Source: Lytechinus pictus (lineage: Eukaryota > Echinodermata > Echinoidea > Temnopleuroida > Toxopneustidae). Taken from it: a stretch of DNA of 64,000 bases. Below are positions 34,077 to 45,571 of the stretch, piece by piece. The stretch covers positions 47,378,373 to 47,442,372 of the forward strand of contig NC_087251.1 in assembly GCF_037042905.1 (NCBI RefSeq), read 5' to 3'. The position numbers were made by a program, and so were the translations under genes. Each line of letters begins with the position of its first letter. Position 1 is the first letter of the stretch. The notes below the pieces were generated by a model. The model did not search any database. It was not told the origin of the DNA and saw only the letters and a program-made list of their open reading frames with translations.

Positions 34077-34412
34077 AGACCATAAAAAAATGCCCAATGC
34101 TGATGCGTGCTTTTGTCACAGTGTGCCAAATTGACGCCTGTAACCGTGGTTATATACACTGTATGCTATTTTATTCATGAGTCTACTGTTTTGAGTAATG
34201 AGTCCACTCTTCAAACAGTGGACTCATGAATAAAATAGCGTAATCCAACCATGGTAAGAGGCGTCAATTTGGCGCACTGTGACAAAAGCGCGCATCATCA
34301 TTGGATATTTTTCAATATGCGCGGTAAAATAAGCGTAATTTATACAGGAAATCTGCATAAACCATGGACTCAACCATGGGTTTTCAAAACCACCTTTGTG
34401 AATTCGGGCCGT
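34077..34412. mobile_element. foldback element, family 3, 5'-truncated copy
   Basis: Palindromic about GAGTCCACTCTTCAAACAGTG. The arms share GCCAAATTGACGCCTGTAAC / GTCAATTTGGCGCACTG and TGCTATTTTATTCATGAG / CTCATGAATAAAATAGCG. The right end is ACCTTTGTGAATTCGGGCC; the matching left end (GGCCCGAATTCACAAAGGT) is missing here but present in the copy at 58234-58616. Confidence 0.8.
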
Positions 34413-34694
34413 AGTGTCGGAGAGAGCCATTTGTGTTGTGTGTGAGAACGTAAAAATGAAGTTGCGTGCCATTTAACAGGCTGGCTGCTTCCAAATCAGA
34501 ACCCTAGCTTACTTCAGATCAAGGTTTAAAATGAGATGACTTTTAACAGCAAATAAGATCACTTTGAACAACGTTCAAAACCCCAAGCAGAAAGTGTATG
34601 TCAGGCAAGGAATTTGCTCAACTTTCCTTGCAAATGTGTAGAAAAGATATTCCCTCATGACTCCATACATGTAGGGGAGATCAGGGTCAGTTGT

Positions 34695-35040
34695 AGACCA
34701 AAAGCTTCAGTCTCTGTATTTTGGTTGTTCCGCTGAACTACGTTGGCTCCACTCACCATACATAGACTGAAGGGGATGGGGCCCCGTACCTACAGCCAAC
34801 GTATAGTGAACTAGCGTTTTATAGATCGCGATTTAAAACTGTTTTTTAAGCAAAATTGAAAGTTTCATGGTTTCCATTATCAGGGAAATATAAATAACTT
34901 AAGTAATTGCATACCTTGGGCCGGAGTTATTGAAAAAAATCCTCTGGATGATTGAGAAATCTGTCATCTAAGACATTTTCACCTGACCTGACGGTTTTTC
35001 TTGCAAGTTGCCATCTTGAATGACGTCATTATCGTTATTA
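34695..35040 (+). repeat. dispersed repeat with inverted start, copy 2
   Basis: Same start (AGACCAAAAGCTTCAGTCTC), hairpin and final GTTGCCATCTTGAATGACGTCAT block as 6351-6800, with a diverged and shorter middle. Confidence 0.6.
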
Positions 35041-36220
35041 ACTTAATGTCTCGAATCGATATATCGCGATTATAACTAGTACTAGTACTAGTATAACTAG
35101 TATCGTTTATCTTCGGTTTCGTTCGCATATGGAGCAGATCGTATAATATCGAAAGCAATATCGATATCACATTCGTGATTGTTGACGTTCGTTTGTAAAT
35201 ATTTTATAGTTTGGCTGCCATTTTGACCATTTTTATCGTGTTCAACCCAATTAAACATCGGTAAAGTATATTTTTCATGCCTTTTTCATCTATATCGTTT
35301 AAAGTATTTAAATGTTGGAATATCAAGTTTTAAAAGTTTGTTGTTTATACATCCTTACTAGATTGTAAATTCGATGTGTAAAATTACATCAAACTTTGGA
35401 CTGTGAATTGACAAAAGGGAGGGAATGAGAACACATGCGAGCCCACACGTTAATGTTGTAAATCGGATCAAAAATCAGATCGAAAATCGGATCGGCAGTT
35501 AAGCTTCAAAAATCGAAATCGAATCGGCGATGTTTAAAAACAAAGGAATACATCATCATTTTGTTCGCGGTCGCGAGCATCTTCCTGACAAAGTCACAAA
35601 GACGAATGTTTAGGAATGGAAGTCGTCGACATGCGCGATCGTTTGGAACATGCTTTTAAAGGGTTTTGAGGTTTACCGTAACTGCTTTACAATAAAATGA
35701 GTTATTTTTATTAGAAAGATAAACGAATGACGCATCTTCCGAGCAAAGTCGCAAAGGAAAATAATTCTCGTAGATCACAGGTCAATGAACGATCGGCGGG
35801 ACATCTTTTATAAGTATTTTTGTGTGAAGCTGATCTCAGCTAAGTTCGCTCATTATAATATGTGATTACAGCCACGCCCAATAACCATTCCAAAGTACAC
35901 CCATTTTGTTATAATAGCTTACTTGGTACATCAGTTCTGGGAAAAGTTAAGTCACGCCTCACTATCAATCTTTTTGTATACCCACCCACTCAACAATATC
36001 AGTGAATTACGCAATGCGCGCAAGCATTCACACAATACAAGATAGTTTTGAGGCATAGCCCCGAGAACTTGGAACCGCCCAGACTCAACGGGCTAGCGCA
36101 AAGTTCTTTACACTACCTTTTGGCATGTGCACGTGGTGGGTTTGATTGACACTGTTAACAGTGCTATTCTTTGAGTTGGCTCAATGGCTGGATTAATGAC
36201 AATATATCACCGCAAGTATG
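35041..36220. other. intergenic, no gene seen
   Basis: Near 35075-35100 there is a short tandem of the palindrome ACTAGT. Around 35455-35525 AAATCGGATC-like motifs repeat; similar ATCGG motifs in the opposite sense lie at about 37145-37275, which may mark the two ends of an element spanning the 36 kb minisatellite. Confidence 0.35.
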
Positions 36221-36229
36221 GCTTACATG

Positions 36230-36930
36230 ATACATACAACACGCAACACATCCATACACACTGCTCTCAAACTCCCTTGCTATTATTCGTACCTAGGCCG
36301 TGTGTGCACTTTTGGGCGGGATTTAAGCAGGGCATTGACTAGCATATACAACACATCCATGCACCCCAGCATTCATATATATTTCTCAAACTCCCTTGCT
36401 ATTCGTCCATTGTGTGAACTCATGGGCGGGATTATGACAAAAATTAGCGCAAGCACTAGCATACGTAATACATACAATACATTCCTGCACCCATGCAGTC
36501 ACATACAGCTCTCAAACTCCATTGCTATTGGCCATTGTATTCACTTATGGGCGGGATTTATCAGCATAAGCACTAGCATACATAATGCACACAACACATT
36601 CATGCACCCATGCAGTCACATACAGCTCTCAAACTCCATTGCTATTGGCCATTGTATTCACTCATGGGCGGGATTTATCAGCTTAAGCACTAGCATACAT
36701 AATGCATGTAATATTCATGTACCCATGCAGTCACACACAGCTCCCAAACTCCCTTGCTATTGGTCCATTGTATTCACTTATGGGCGGGATTTATCAGCAT
36801 AAGCACTAGCATACATAATGCATACAACACATTCATGCACCCATATGCAGTCACATACAGCTCTCAAACTCCATTGCTATTGGCCATTGTGTGCACTCAT
36901 GGGCGGGATAAATGACAAACACAGTACAAG
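36230..36930 (+). repeat. minisatellite of ~118 bp units
   Basis: Six units are marked by GGGCGGGAT at 36314, 36424, 36548, 36666, 36782 and 36901 (spacing 110-124 bp). Each carries CTAGCATACATAATG, CACCCATGCAGTCACATACAGC and TCAAACTCCATTGCTATTGG. ORFs across it (for example 36218-36802) reflect the repeat and are not a gene. Confidence 0.9.
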
Positions 36931-37453
36931 TACATGTTCCTTGTTTGTATTATACAATACATTCATTCCAAGTTCCACTCCCACCATACCAGTCAGCGCA
37001 GCTACCGGTAGGTCATCATAAGTAGGTCAACCTTTTATGAGTCATTTCTGACATTCTATTGTTCGAACTATTCGATTGTTAAAAAGCTCTAAACAGCTAG
37101 CACCTCCGCAAGGACAATCTTAAAATATGTTCTGACCGCACTGTAACTAGATCTCCAGGTATGCCGATTTTTTTATCCGATTTTTTCCTTCAAGGGGCAT
37201 GATCGAAGATCGGCAAGTGATCGCCGATTGTTGTGAAATCGAATGGAATCGGTTGCCGATTGCAAAATCGGTTACAAGCTTACCACACGTACACCCTACC
37301 GTCGGTAAATGGGGATTACAGTAAAATGTCAGAAATTGTTGAATAAATCCCCAAAAACGACGGTTATTCCTGTCTAGGTCAGTTGAACATTTTTGACAAA
37401 AATGGCTGTAAAATCCAAATAGATTTTACTCGAGAAACAACCAATATGTCAGC

Positions 37454-38397
37454 TTAAGGACGTTCCACAGTTAAAGTGAAATCCATGTCATTTTCACCAA
37501 ACTTTGCACATAGATACTTTAGAACCTCAATATTCGAAATATGCAAAAATTAACATAGGTCCATGTGCTTGATTTTTTGCTATAGAACTTCAAAGTTCAC
37601 CCAAATTGATGTTCTTAAGAATTGCGCATTCAAAAGAATTTGGCATTTTTAGACCGCCCTAGATTACTACAATGAGTTTAAACCTGTATTACTCAGTCAA
37701 AATACATGAAAAAGTCATCAAATTTCGCAAGAGAGTTGATAATTGTATCGTTAGAATGGAGAATATATTTATAGTGCTATTTGTTTGCAATTTTAAGTTT
37801 AACAGCACTGTCAGTTCTTAAAAATGGAGTAAAAGATAACAAAATCCCAATCTAAAAAATGTGAAATTTCAGTAACAAACTACAAAAGTACAATAAATGC
37901 TGCACTTTATTCAAAATCCATGTCATTTTCACCAAAATTTGTAGAGTTGTAGAGGAAGGTATACCTAAGAGGAACAAACATTAAAAAATAGGGGTTCATG
38001 TGCTTGTTTTTAAACTATCAGTATTTTTATTAGAGCAAATGTGCTTTTTAAAACACCAAAAATGCGCCGAATGCTTTGTATCTATGTGAAGAAAAAATCA
38101 AAACCACTCTACCATTTATTCAAACTCGGGGTAATATTCGTGATTCTTGGCAGCACTGCAGAGTAAAGTATTTTGAAATTGTAGAGAATCTTTTTTTGAA
38201 TGATCCATGGAATAATTCAATTTTTTAGCTTCATGAAATAACGCATCGGATCTGCAGTTAAAGTGCAGAAGATGAGAAAAATCAGCACATACCCGCAGCT
38301 AATTAATCACCTGTTCATCCATTGTGACGTCAGCGCGCAGAGTGTAAACTATGCGCAGATCATAATGCGCACAAACATAACTGTGGAACGTCCTTAA
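37454..38397. mobile_element. TTAA-bounded non-autonomous element (piggyBac-like)
   Basis: The left end TTAAGGACGTTCCACAGTTA (37454-37473) is matched perfectly by the inverted right end at 38378-38397. TTAA at both edges fits piggyBac-type target duplications. The 944 bp interior contains the duplicated sentence AATCCATGTCATTTTCACC at about 37481 and 37916. No transposase ORF is present. Confidence 0.75.
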
Positions 38398-38399
38398 AC

Positions 38400-39040
38400 T
38401 TAAGCATATATCTAAGGGCTTCAAATATACCCCATAAAATGTTTAGCTCTATGATGGTTACTGAAAAAAATCTGCCTTGAACAAGACCATCGCAAGCCCA
38501 TATACCTCGCATGTTGTGTGAGTGGAATCTACCCAGTCCCCACTCACACAAGCATGCGAGGCCGAGGTTAGCTGCCCAGTCCTCAGTCCCTCGTTTTGCA
38601 CGGTCGACTCCAGCCCGCTTCGCGGGCCGGAGCGGAGCACTCCTGCCTGGGTTAAAACTTAAAAGAAAACTATGAGTGACTCAGTCTCAGTATGAGAATT
38701 CTCGTCATTCTACATTATAAATAATTCAATCATACGCGATTAAAGATGACAATGTTAGTTTTTATCAATAAATTAGGTACACTTACTTTCAAATTACCCT
38801 CGTAATACAGAAAGAAAACTGCTGTCCAATTCCAGGCCTCGCCTTTTATTCAATTTTAGGCTTTGCAAATTAAATATGGCGCGCTTGGCGCATGCATGTG
38901 CAGTATGCAGTGCAATGTCGCCGAAGCGTCCAATTTTAAAATGAAAAAAAAATCTATTACCCGGTAAAACAAAAATCAGAATTTGAGCATGCATGTAGGA
39001 ACTGTAGTTGATTTTACAACGAAAGAAATAATACAGGTTT
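38400..39040. other. intergenic, no gene seen
   Basis: A short GC-rich hairpin (CCCGCTTCGCGGGCC) lies near 38615-38629. Nothing else is recognised. Confidence 0.4.
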
Positions 39041-39041
39041 T

Positions 39042-39133
39042 GGTTAGATACAGAAGTTTAATAAAAATCAATGAAGACTAAGACGAAATGGTATAGAAAA
39101 GGTACAATTTATAATAATGATAATAATAATAAT
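39042..39133 (+). repeat. direct repeat, copy 1
   Basis: About 92 bp from TTTGGTTAGATACAGAAG to a (TAA)n run is repeated nearly identically at 39812-39905. The shared core includes CAATGAAGACTAAGACGAAA and TGGTATAGAAAAGGTACAAT. Confidence 0.85.
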
Positions 39134-39811
39134 AATGGTGTAGTATTTTCCAAATTTCATCCTTTTTCATTTCTCAACTTTGCCTTCTATTTATACTCAT
39201 CATCTTCGAGAGGAAATTACCCTTGGATACCAGTTACTTCCATTCCTTAGCAATAAACATGCCAACAAGTGGTCAATAATGACCCTCACACAGCACACTC
39301 ACCTGTGACTCGCTATAAATTCTCTGAATTGGTACCTCTCTCTCCCCTCTCTCTTTGTTTACATCCTACATCACATTTGGGATGAAAACTACTACTTTCT
39401 TTTCTTTTCTGAACACACTTCTCAAAGTTTTCTACTTCAGTAAACACGTGTTTTGAGAACGTCGTCAAATACTTGATACTTTTGTGGACTCCCATCATCT
39501 CACTTGGAGTAAATTCATCCATTGTATTTTCTACTTCATATTCAACAAGTTTTCGTACTACCCTTTTTATTCTCCGTCATTCCACTAAGAGAAATATCAA
39601 AAATACCGCTTGTGCTAGCCATTTTGTGATAATATCTGTGTGATTTTCTATACACGTATACATATACATATTGGGATTGTGCAATAATTGGAACACTTTG
39701 TTATATTGGAGGATTGTCTGTCGGATCTCTACACGCATAAAGTCGGTAAGTGGAGATTGGCTAATTACCATTTCATCTTATAAACCAACCCCCGCTTCAA
39801 TGGTACATAGT

Positions 39812-39905
39812 ACTGGTTAGGTACAGAAGTTTAATAAGAATCAATGAAGACTAAGACGAAATGGTATAGAAAAGGTACAATTTATAATAATAATAATAAT
39901 AGTAA
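39812..39905 (+). repeat. direct repeat, copy 2
   Basis: Second copy of the 39042-39133 sequence, again ending in a TAA run. The 680 bp between the copies has no recognised gene. The arrangement could be a tandem duplication or two truncated inserts of one family. Confidence 0.85.
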
Positions 39906-40080
39906 TAATATAATAATTTTTTTATTTATTGGTATATACACATAAAAATTGACCAGCAGCACATGCTGAAAGGGTAAATTTACAAAAATTCATGAAGTAC
40001 AATATACAGATATAACAAAGCAAATGAACAAAAACGTACAGTATTCTATATCAAAACGATCCAATAATTAAAAGATGTAT
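39905..40080 (-). mobile_element. 3' tail of a non-LTR retrotransposon
   Basis: On the minus strand it reads ...CTGCTGGTCAATTTTTATG then TGTATATACCAATAAATAAA, followed by ATT/ATA tail repeats. The shape matches CR1/RTE-type 3' ends. No coding part remains. Confidence 0.45.
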
Positions 40081-40201
40081 CTCATAAATAGAAGATTGAG
40101 AAAGAGAGAAATAAGCAAAGGGGAAGAGGGAGAGAGAGGAAGAGAGAGAGAGAGAAATGAGAGTAATGGAAAGAAAGAGGGGGAGAGAGAGGGGGTATGC
40201 C

Positions 40202-40454
40202 CAGTGGCGTACCTAGGATTTTCTACAGGGGGGCAAATTCGTCCGCCAAAAAATTCGACGAGCAAAAAAAAAAAAAAAAATGGTCTTTAACCACGAATAA
40301 AGGATCTCGTCCGCCAAAAAATTTGACAAGCAAAAAAAAAAAAAAAGGTCTTCAAGACTCGTCAGGGGGGCAGGGATATGTCCTTGCATGGGTTGTGACT
40401 CGTCAGGGGGGGCAGTCTGCCCCCTCTGCCCCCCCCCCCGTAGGTACTCTAGTG
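40202..40454. mobile_element. hAT-type MITE, copy 2, with perfect target duplication
   Basis: The left end CAGTGGCGTACCTAGG and the right end GTAGGTACTCTAGTG are imperfect inverted repeats. The 8 bp flanks are identical: GGTATGCC at 40194-40201 and 40455-40462. The interior has two diverged copies of GTCCGCCAAAAAATTCGAC-like sequence followed by poly-A, then G/C runs. It is in the reverse sense to 1648-1912. Confidence 0.92.
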
Positions 40455-40879
40455 GGTATGCCCAAATAAAGAGAAAAATTGAGTGATCGAGGTAGAGAGA
40501 AAAACAGAAAGTGGTAAAGAAGAGGAGAGTGACATGGAAAACATAGAAGACAAAATACTGTCAATTATTGAAACTACATAAAGATATGAATATCCTGTAT
40601 GAGATACAAAATGAATTATATATATAAATAGATTCAACATATATAAGAACAATTAGTATAATACATTTTAGCAAGACAATAACTGTGATCATTTCAAATT
40701 TTCCATGTACGTATAGGCCTAACCTACAAAAAAACCGATAGAAAGCTAAAGAAAGGATGTAAAGAAAGAAAGAGGGACAGACAAGGAAATAAATTGAGAA
40801 AAGTGCAAGGGAAAGGACTCAAATAGGTAAAGAGAATAGTACTATAGGAAAGGGAAAAGAGAAAGGAAAGAGGGAGAAT

Positions 40880-41195
40880 ATAATAATAATAATATAATAA
40901 CAATAATAATAGTAATAATGGTTATATAGCACACATGCAGGTCCACCTTTCGGTGCTCATGGCGCTTTAAAAAAGGCCCTGCTATTATTATTACCCCGGC
41001 TAAGCTTAGGTAACTGATTAAGGCATACACTGCTTTTTGAGAAATTACTTCCTGTAGGTACCCACATCACCAGGGTCGAGTACAGCATACAGTGGATGAA
41101 TTACTTGCTGAAGAAAATTACGCCATGGCTGGGATTCGAACCCACGACCCTCTGTTTCAAAGTCCGGATACTAATCCACTGGGCCACAACGCTCC
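40880..41195 (-). mobile_element. tRNA-derived SINE
   Basis: The minus-strand head has a box A TGGCCCAGTGG (41176-41186) and a box B GGTTCGAATCC (41132-41142) at the spacing expected for a tRNA-type polymerase III promoter. A conserved-looking body includes GTACTCGACCCTGG, AAGCGCCATGAGCACCGAAA and GGTGGACCTGCATGTG. It ends in AAT/ATT repeats at 40880-40919. The anticodon arm does not pair well, so it is not a functional tRNA gene. Confidence 0.88.
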
Positions 41196-41228
41196 ACAAC
41201 GCTTGCCATCCCGTTGATAATTAAGTCT

Positions 41229-41812
41229 TTTAAGGTCAACCCCACTCCAGAAAAATGTTGATTTGAATAGGCCTTAAAAGAAAAAACTCTAGCATAACGC
41301 TGAAAATTTCATCACTGAAAAACGGATGTAAAATGAGAAAGTTATGAAATATTAAATTTTCGCTTATTTTTCATAAAACAGTGATATGCACAACTCAGGG
41401 ACATGCATAATTATGAAAGAGTAAAATGATGTCCTTCACTCACTGTTTCTTTCAGTTTTTTTTTTAATTGTTTGAATTATGCAATATTTCATTTTTTACA
41501 GATTTGGCAATAAGGACCAACATGACATGCTAATTCCACATGCTCAGGATAATCGTTCTTTCACTTGACATTTAGGAGAAAATTAGAATATCTCCTATAT
41601 AAAATACAAAAGAAATAATGAGTGGATGACGTCATCAGTCTCCTCATTTGCATACCGACCAGGGTGTGCATAATAACTGTTTTGTGAAATTATGCAGAAC
41701 TTTAAAATGTCATAGCTTTCTTATTTTACATCCGATTTTGATGATTTTTTTCAGTGTTTGTTGTTGGATTTTTCTCTTTTTATTCAAATAAACTTTTGTT
41801 GGGGTGGATTCA
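41229..41812. mobile_element. palindromic foldback element, family 1 copy D
   Basis: Left TTTAAGGTCAACCCCACTCC, right TTGTTGGGGTGGATTCAGAC. The internal family blocks are present (CGGATGTAAAATGAGAAAGTTATG and its complement). The outer right end has diverged. Confidence 0.75.
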
Positions 41813-43690
41813 GACAGACTTAAAAAAAGGCTTGGAAACAAAATAAATTAAAATTTAGTATGACATTTCCTTGTAGTTGAGTTCCAGCAAAAAAGTGGGG
41901 ATAATCAGCTCTAAAAAGTATAGGTCTTTCCTTGATCTTATACTAGTGTTTAAACAGGCCCTTACTTTCATACACACTTTGAATTTCAAGGATTAAATTA
42001 AATCCAGGTCGGCTGTGAAGCAGCCCGGCGAAAATTTGATTCATTTAATATTTATGATTAACTTTTAAATCTAAAAAGATTTTTTTTAATCTAAAAAGAT
42101 TTAAATTAAAATCTTTAATCGTTAAATTCAAATCAACGAATGTTTGGCTGGTCACTATCCGCAACCGATCTGGCCGGGTTGATTTTCAATCAGCCCAGAC
42201 TTTGCATAATAAATTTTGAAATCAAATAAATTTTGAAATAAGGCAAAACAGCGCTAGATAACGATCATAACTAATTTATGCAAATTACCACATTGATTAA
42301 ACTCTTATTTTATCTTAAATACTGGCAATTATATAGCCTTTATTATACAAGCCTATATAAGATCCAAACTTATGAGTGATGACCTTATTTTCAGTTTTTC
42401 TTCTTCTTCGTTTTCTTTTTTTTCTTCTTTGTCAAATTTTTCGGTAATGAACTGTACAGTTCGGATGTCCATCATTTTGGACTGATCAATGACCCTTATT
42501 ATGGTTAGAGAATAAAGTGGGTCTTAAATTTTGCCCGTGATGATATAACAACATGTCATACCCCAGATAATTATAGATGGATACACAGTGGCTTAAATCC
42601 GGTCCTAGCAAAGGGGGGGGGGGGGGGAGATTGCAATAAAAGTATAGAACTAACAATTCAAAATTTGGGACACATTCACGGTTGCACCCCCAAATAAAGG
42701 GCTATATACGGGGGTATACAAATCATCTATCACTATTTTTTTTTACTTATTTATTTTTTTAAGGCTATTGTTTATCGTCAACTACAGAATTCCAGTAATG
42801 TCAGGCTGACTCATGAAAAAGGTGTGTATGTCACTGAAATAATGAAAGCTCTGGCAATATCTGGTCCGGTATATCTGGTTGACTTGCAAAGTGAATATTT
42901 TAAGAGCGATTTAATCCTTATGCTGGATAGGGATTATGTATCGCATTAACTCAATACGTGCGCCGGGAAGAGGCAAATTATGTTTTATCGAATTCTAAAA
43001 AAAAAAATTAAAAGTATTTTTTTCCACTTTGATTCTCCCTCTTTCTTTTTCTTCCCCTTTTTTATTATAAGGGTGGGGGGGGGGGCAACAGCCGCCTGAG
43101 TGGCCGGCACGTCCCCCCCAAAAAAAAAAAAGTTACCTCCCTGCTTTTCATAATTAATTTGGTATAGCCATTGGCAATGCTGAAAAATTGACCCATTATG
43201 CGTTTCAAAGTTTGGGTTAACTGATGATCTGATGAAAAAAAGGATGATCGTCAAGAGAGTGCGACTCACTATAAACAAGAAACGGGAGACATATCACAAC
43301 ATGGGCTTATTAGAATAATAAATAAGATAAGATATTAATTTGATAATCAATTTTTTTTGTCCCTTTTTCAGAATGGAATATCGACAAGTTTCATCTCGCG
43401 CCTAGGAAGAGAAATTTGTAGATAGTTATCATTATCATTTGATGATATAATGTTCTTAGGATGTCCCGGTCCTATGTAAGAACTCAAAGTAATAATAATG
43501 AAACATGCAGTGAATCAGCTCCTTTTTTAACTGTGATCCATATCCACCTCACAATTTTCCTACAAAGTGCTTGAAATACAGAGCTTAAATCGGGCCCTTT
43601 TCAGATCGGAATATCAAATATTTTAAGAAGCGCGAGCTTCGCGCTCGCTTTTGTGATTTGCATGATAAAAAAGATATTTATCATGCCCAG
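41813..43690. other. intergenic, no gene seen
   Basis: AT-rich with G/C runs at 42607-42627, 43074-43085 and 43112. Around 42060-42125 short ATCTAAAAAGATTT palindromes are repeated. A GCGCGAGCTTCGCGCTCGC hairpin lies near 43630-43649. No coding region is recognised. Confidence 0.4.
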
Positions 43691-43699
43691 ATTCTATAG

Positions 43700-43970
43700 G
43701 TGACAATGACAATGACAATTTTTTCTCATGTCACCCTTAAAAGGGCATTGAAGAAAGTCAGATAACAACAAAGAAATAATTTCTCAGTATCAAATACAAC
43801 ATATTTACATTATTTACAATATTTACATTCGAGTATACCATGCAGTCAATATATAGGCCCACAGGCAACAATTTAAGAAAAGAGATTACGTGTTTAGTGT
43901 AAAAACAAACGTATAAAAAAAGATAAAATGTGAGTAAACATAAAAAGATGAAGTAACCATTATCATGGAC
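43700..43970 (-). mobile_element. 3' tail of a non-LTR retrotransposon
   Basis: The minus strand ends ...TTCAATGCCCTTTTAAGGG, TGACATGAGAAAAAATTG, then TCATTG repeats (TGACAA repeats at 43701-43718 on +). It is a typical short tandem tail; the body is non-coding. Confidence 0.45.
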
Positions 43971-43977
43971 CTGATAT

Positions 43978-44518
43978 TTGGAATACATTGCCAGATTCAC
44001 TTAAGCTGACAAGATCATTTTATTCCTTTAAACGAACTATAAAAGAAATGCAATTAAACCAATACCTAACAAATTAAAGAAAGAAAATCATTACCATTGT
44101 TATCATTATTTCAATTAGACATTGACTTTTATCTAGAACATGTATAAATTAAAATCAAACAACAAACGTGTTATTTTCTAAAATTCCATGCTAAGGACCA
44201 AGCATCTCCCTCCCCCCCCCCCCCCCAGTCCCTCATGCACCTGCACGTTTAATGACAATATATATTAATTATTTGGCTATATTCCAGGGTTGTTACGTTT
44301 TCAAGCTTTGCTTTTTTGACGACCCTTGCAACCATTCTATTTATTGTGGAACAGAAAATACCACTTATTGATTTTCATTTATGTAAGATATGTTTGAGGA
44401 TTTATGTACAAAACTATTGTTCATTATCTTGATGTCAAGTTTCAGATATGTATTTTCTTGTCCAGAATTTTGTTATGAAAAATGTTGCAAAAACCAATAA
44501 ATGAAATGAAATGAAATT
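43978..44518 (+). mobile_element. 5'-truncated non-LTR retrotransposon with RT C-terminus
   Basis: From 43979 the frame reads WNTLPDSLKLTRSFYSFKRT and on to a stop at 44073-44075, the typical C-terminal end of a CR1/Jockey-group polymerase. About 420 bp of 3' UTR follow. The end is AATAAATGAAATGAAATG at about 44497-44516, a GAAAT tail. Only the last 32 codons survive. Confidence 0.75.
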
Positions 44519-44699
44519 ATGAAATATTTACAAGATCATGCATTATTCATTTTATGACTAAAACTTAGTGAAGCTTTAATATTACTGATGCGAATTTTGC
44601 TAAATTGGTGATCTGTTTCATGTTTCCTGAATTAAATAATTAATTCATTTTTAGTGTATTGGGACGTATTCTAAAAATACGGCTTGATATATTTGTGCC

Positions 44700-45500
44700 T
44701 CAAGTTATTCAATTTCGGACATTCAAACAAATAATGAAATTCATCTCCAAGTTTATTAAGAGTGCACAGATTGCTGTTCGATTTTGCCATTCTATTCCCG
44801 AATATCTACCCGTAACAATTGGCAAACGGTGATTTGCACATCTGAATTTTGTGAGTGCTATCCTGTAGGGAGAGGGAATTAAGTAAGCTTCAAGGCCAAC
44901 CTGATTTTTGAAAATTCTATAGTTAATACATTGTGAGCTAACGTTCACAACGCTTTGCCAATTTTGCACATACGTATCTCTAAGTTTCAATTTTAATGTG
45001 GATTTCAACCAAGCATTACTAAACGATTTATTATTTGTCCAAATATTTGACATTCCAAGTTCATTTAAAGTAGACTGAAAGAATTTTACCCAAGAAGAGG
45101 AATATATGCCAAGATCATGAAGTATTTTCAAAATTTTACCAGAAATAGTTGAATATTTAACTTTTTCTCACTTATATAGTTCTCGACCAAAAATTAACCA
45201 TTCTTTCTTTAGCAATAATCGATATTTCAAATCTGCCCAGTTCACCGAGAGCCATACAGTTCAGTGAACCTTTTCTTAGTCTTAAAATTTGTTTGGAATA
45301 TTGCATATGCATAATTTCAATATGCTTCAAATTTTCGAAGCCCCAGATTTCACACCCGTATTAAAATAGGTACAACTGATTTGTAAAAAAAGATCTAATT
45401 GAATATCTAAAGGCAATCTTAATTTTCTTTATTTCATAATTAAACTGTACATGGCCCTTTTAGCTTGAGTAATTTGGGTTTTTTTGAGCTTTTTTAAAAC
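44700..45500 (-). pseudogene. decayed non-LTR retrotransposon polymerase (C-terminal half)
   Basis: In order on the minus strand: IWGFENLKHIEIMHMQYSKQ with LRLRKGSLNCMALGELGRFE (about 45360-45215), then a 140-codon ORF (45131-44709) with SWVKFFQSTLNELG, ALTKFRCANHRLPIVTGRYS and MNFIICLNV. The RC-NHRLPI-GRY-G pattern is characteristic of the cysteine-rich C-terminal region of some CR1/Jockey-group elements. Frameshifts and stops separate the parts. The catalytic RT core is not seen. Confidence 0.75.
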
Positions 45501-45571
45501 TATTAACTCCTGAAGACACATTTCTAGTACAGTAAGTGTATTGATTTCCTTGCTATACAGAATTTTGTTTG

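Noticed and set aside
36218..36802. 194-residue plus-strand ORF
   Set aside because: It runs through a 118 bp minisatellite; the repeated peptide reflects the DNA repeat and no domain is present.
39042..39905. LTR retrotransposon with 92 bp LTRs
   Set aside because: The repeats lack TG...CA ends, there is no primer-binding site or gag/pol sequence between them, and they end in TAA runs.
41130..41195. tRNA gene on the minus strand
   Set aside because: Boxes A and B are good, but the anticodon arm does not pair and a SINE body with an AAT tail follows.
43700..44518. A single retrotransposon with a twin-priming inversion
   Set aside because: Both halves have their own 3' tail (TCATTG repeats on the minus side, GAAAT repeats on the plus side), so two separate insertions are more likely.
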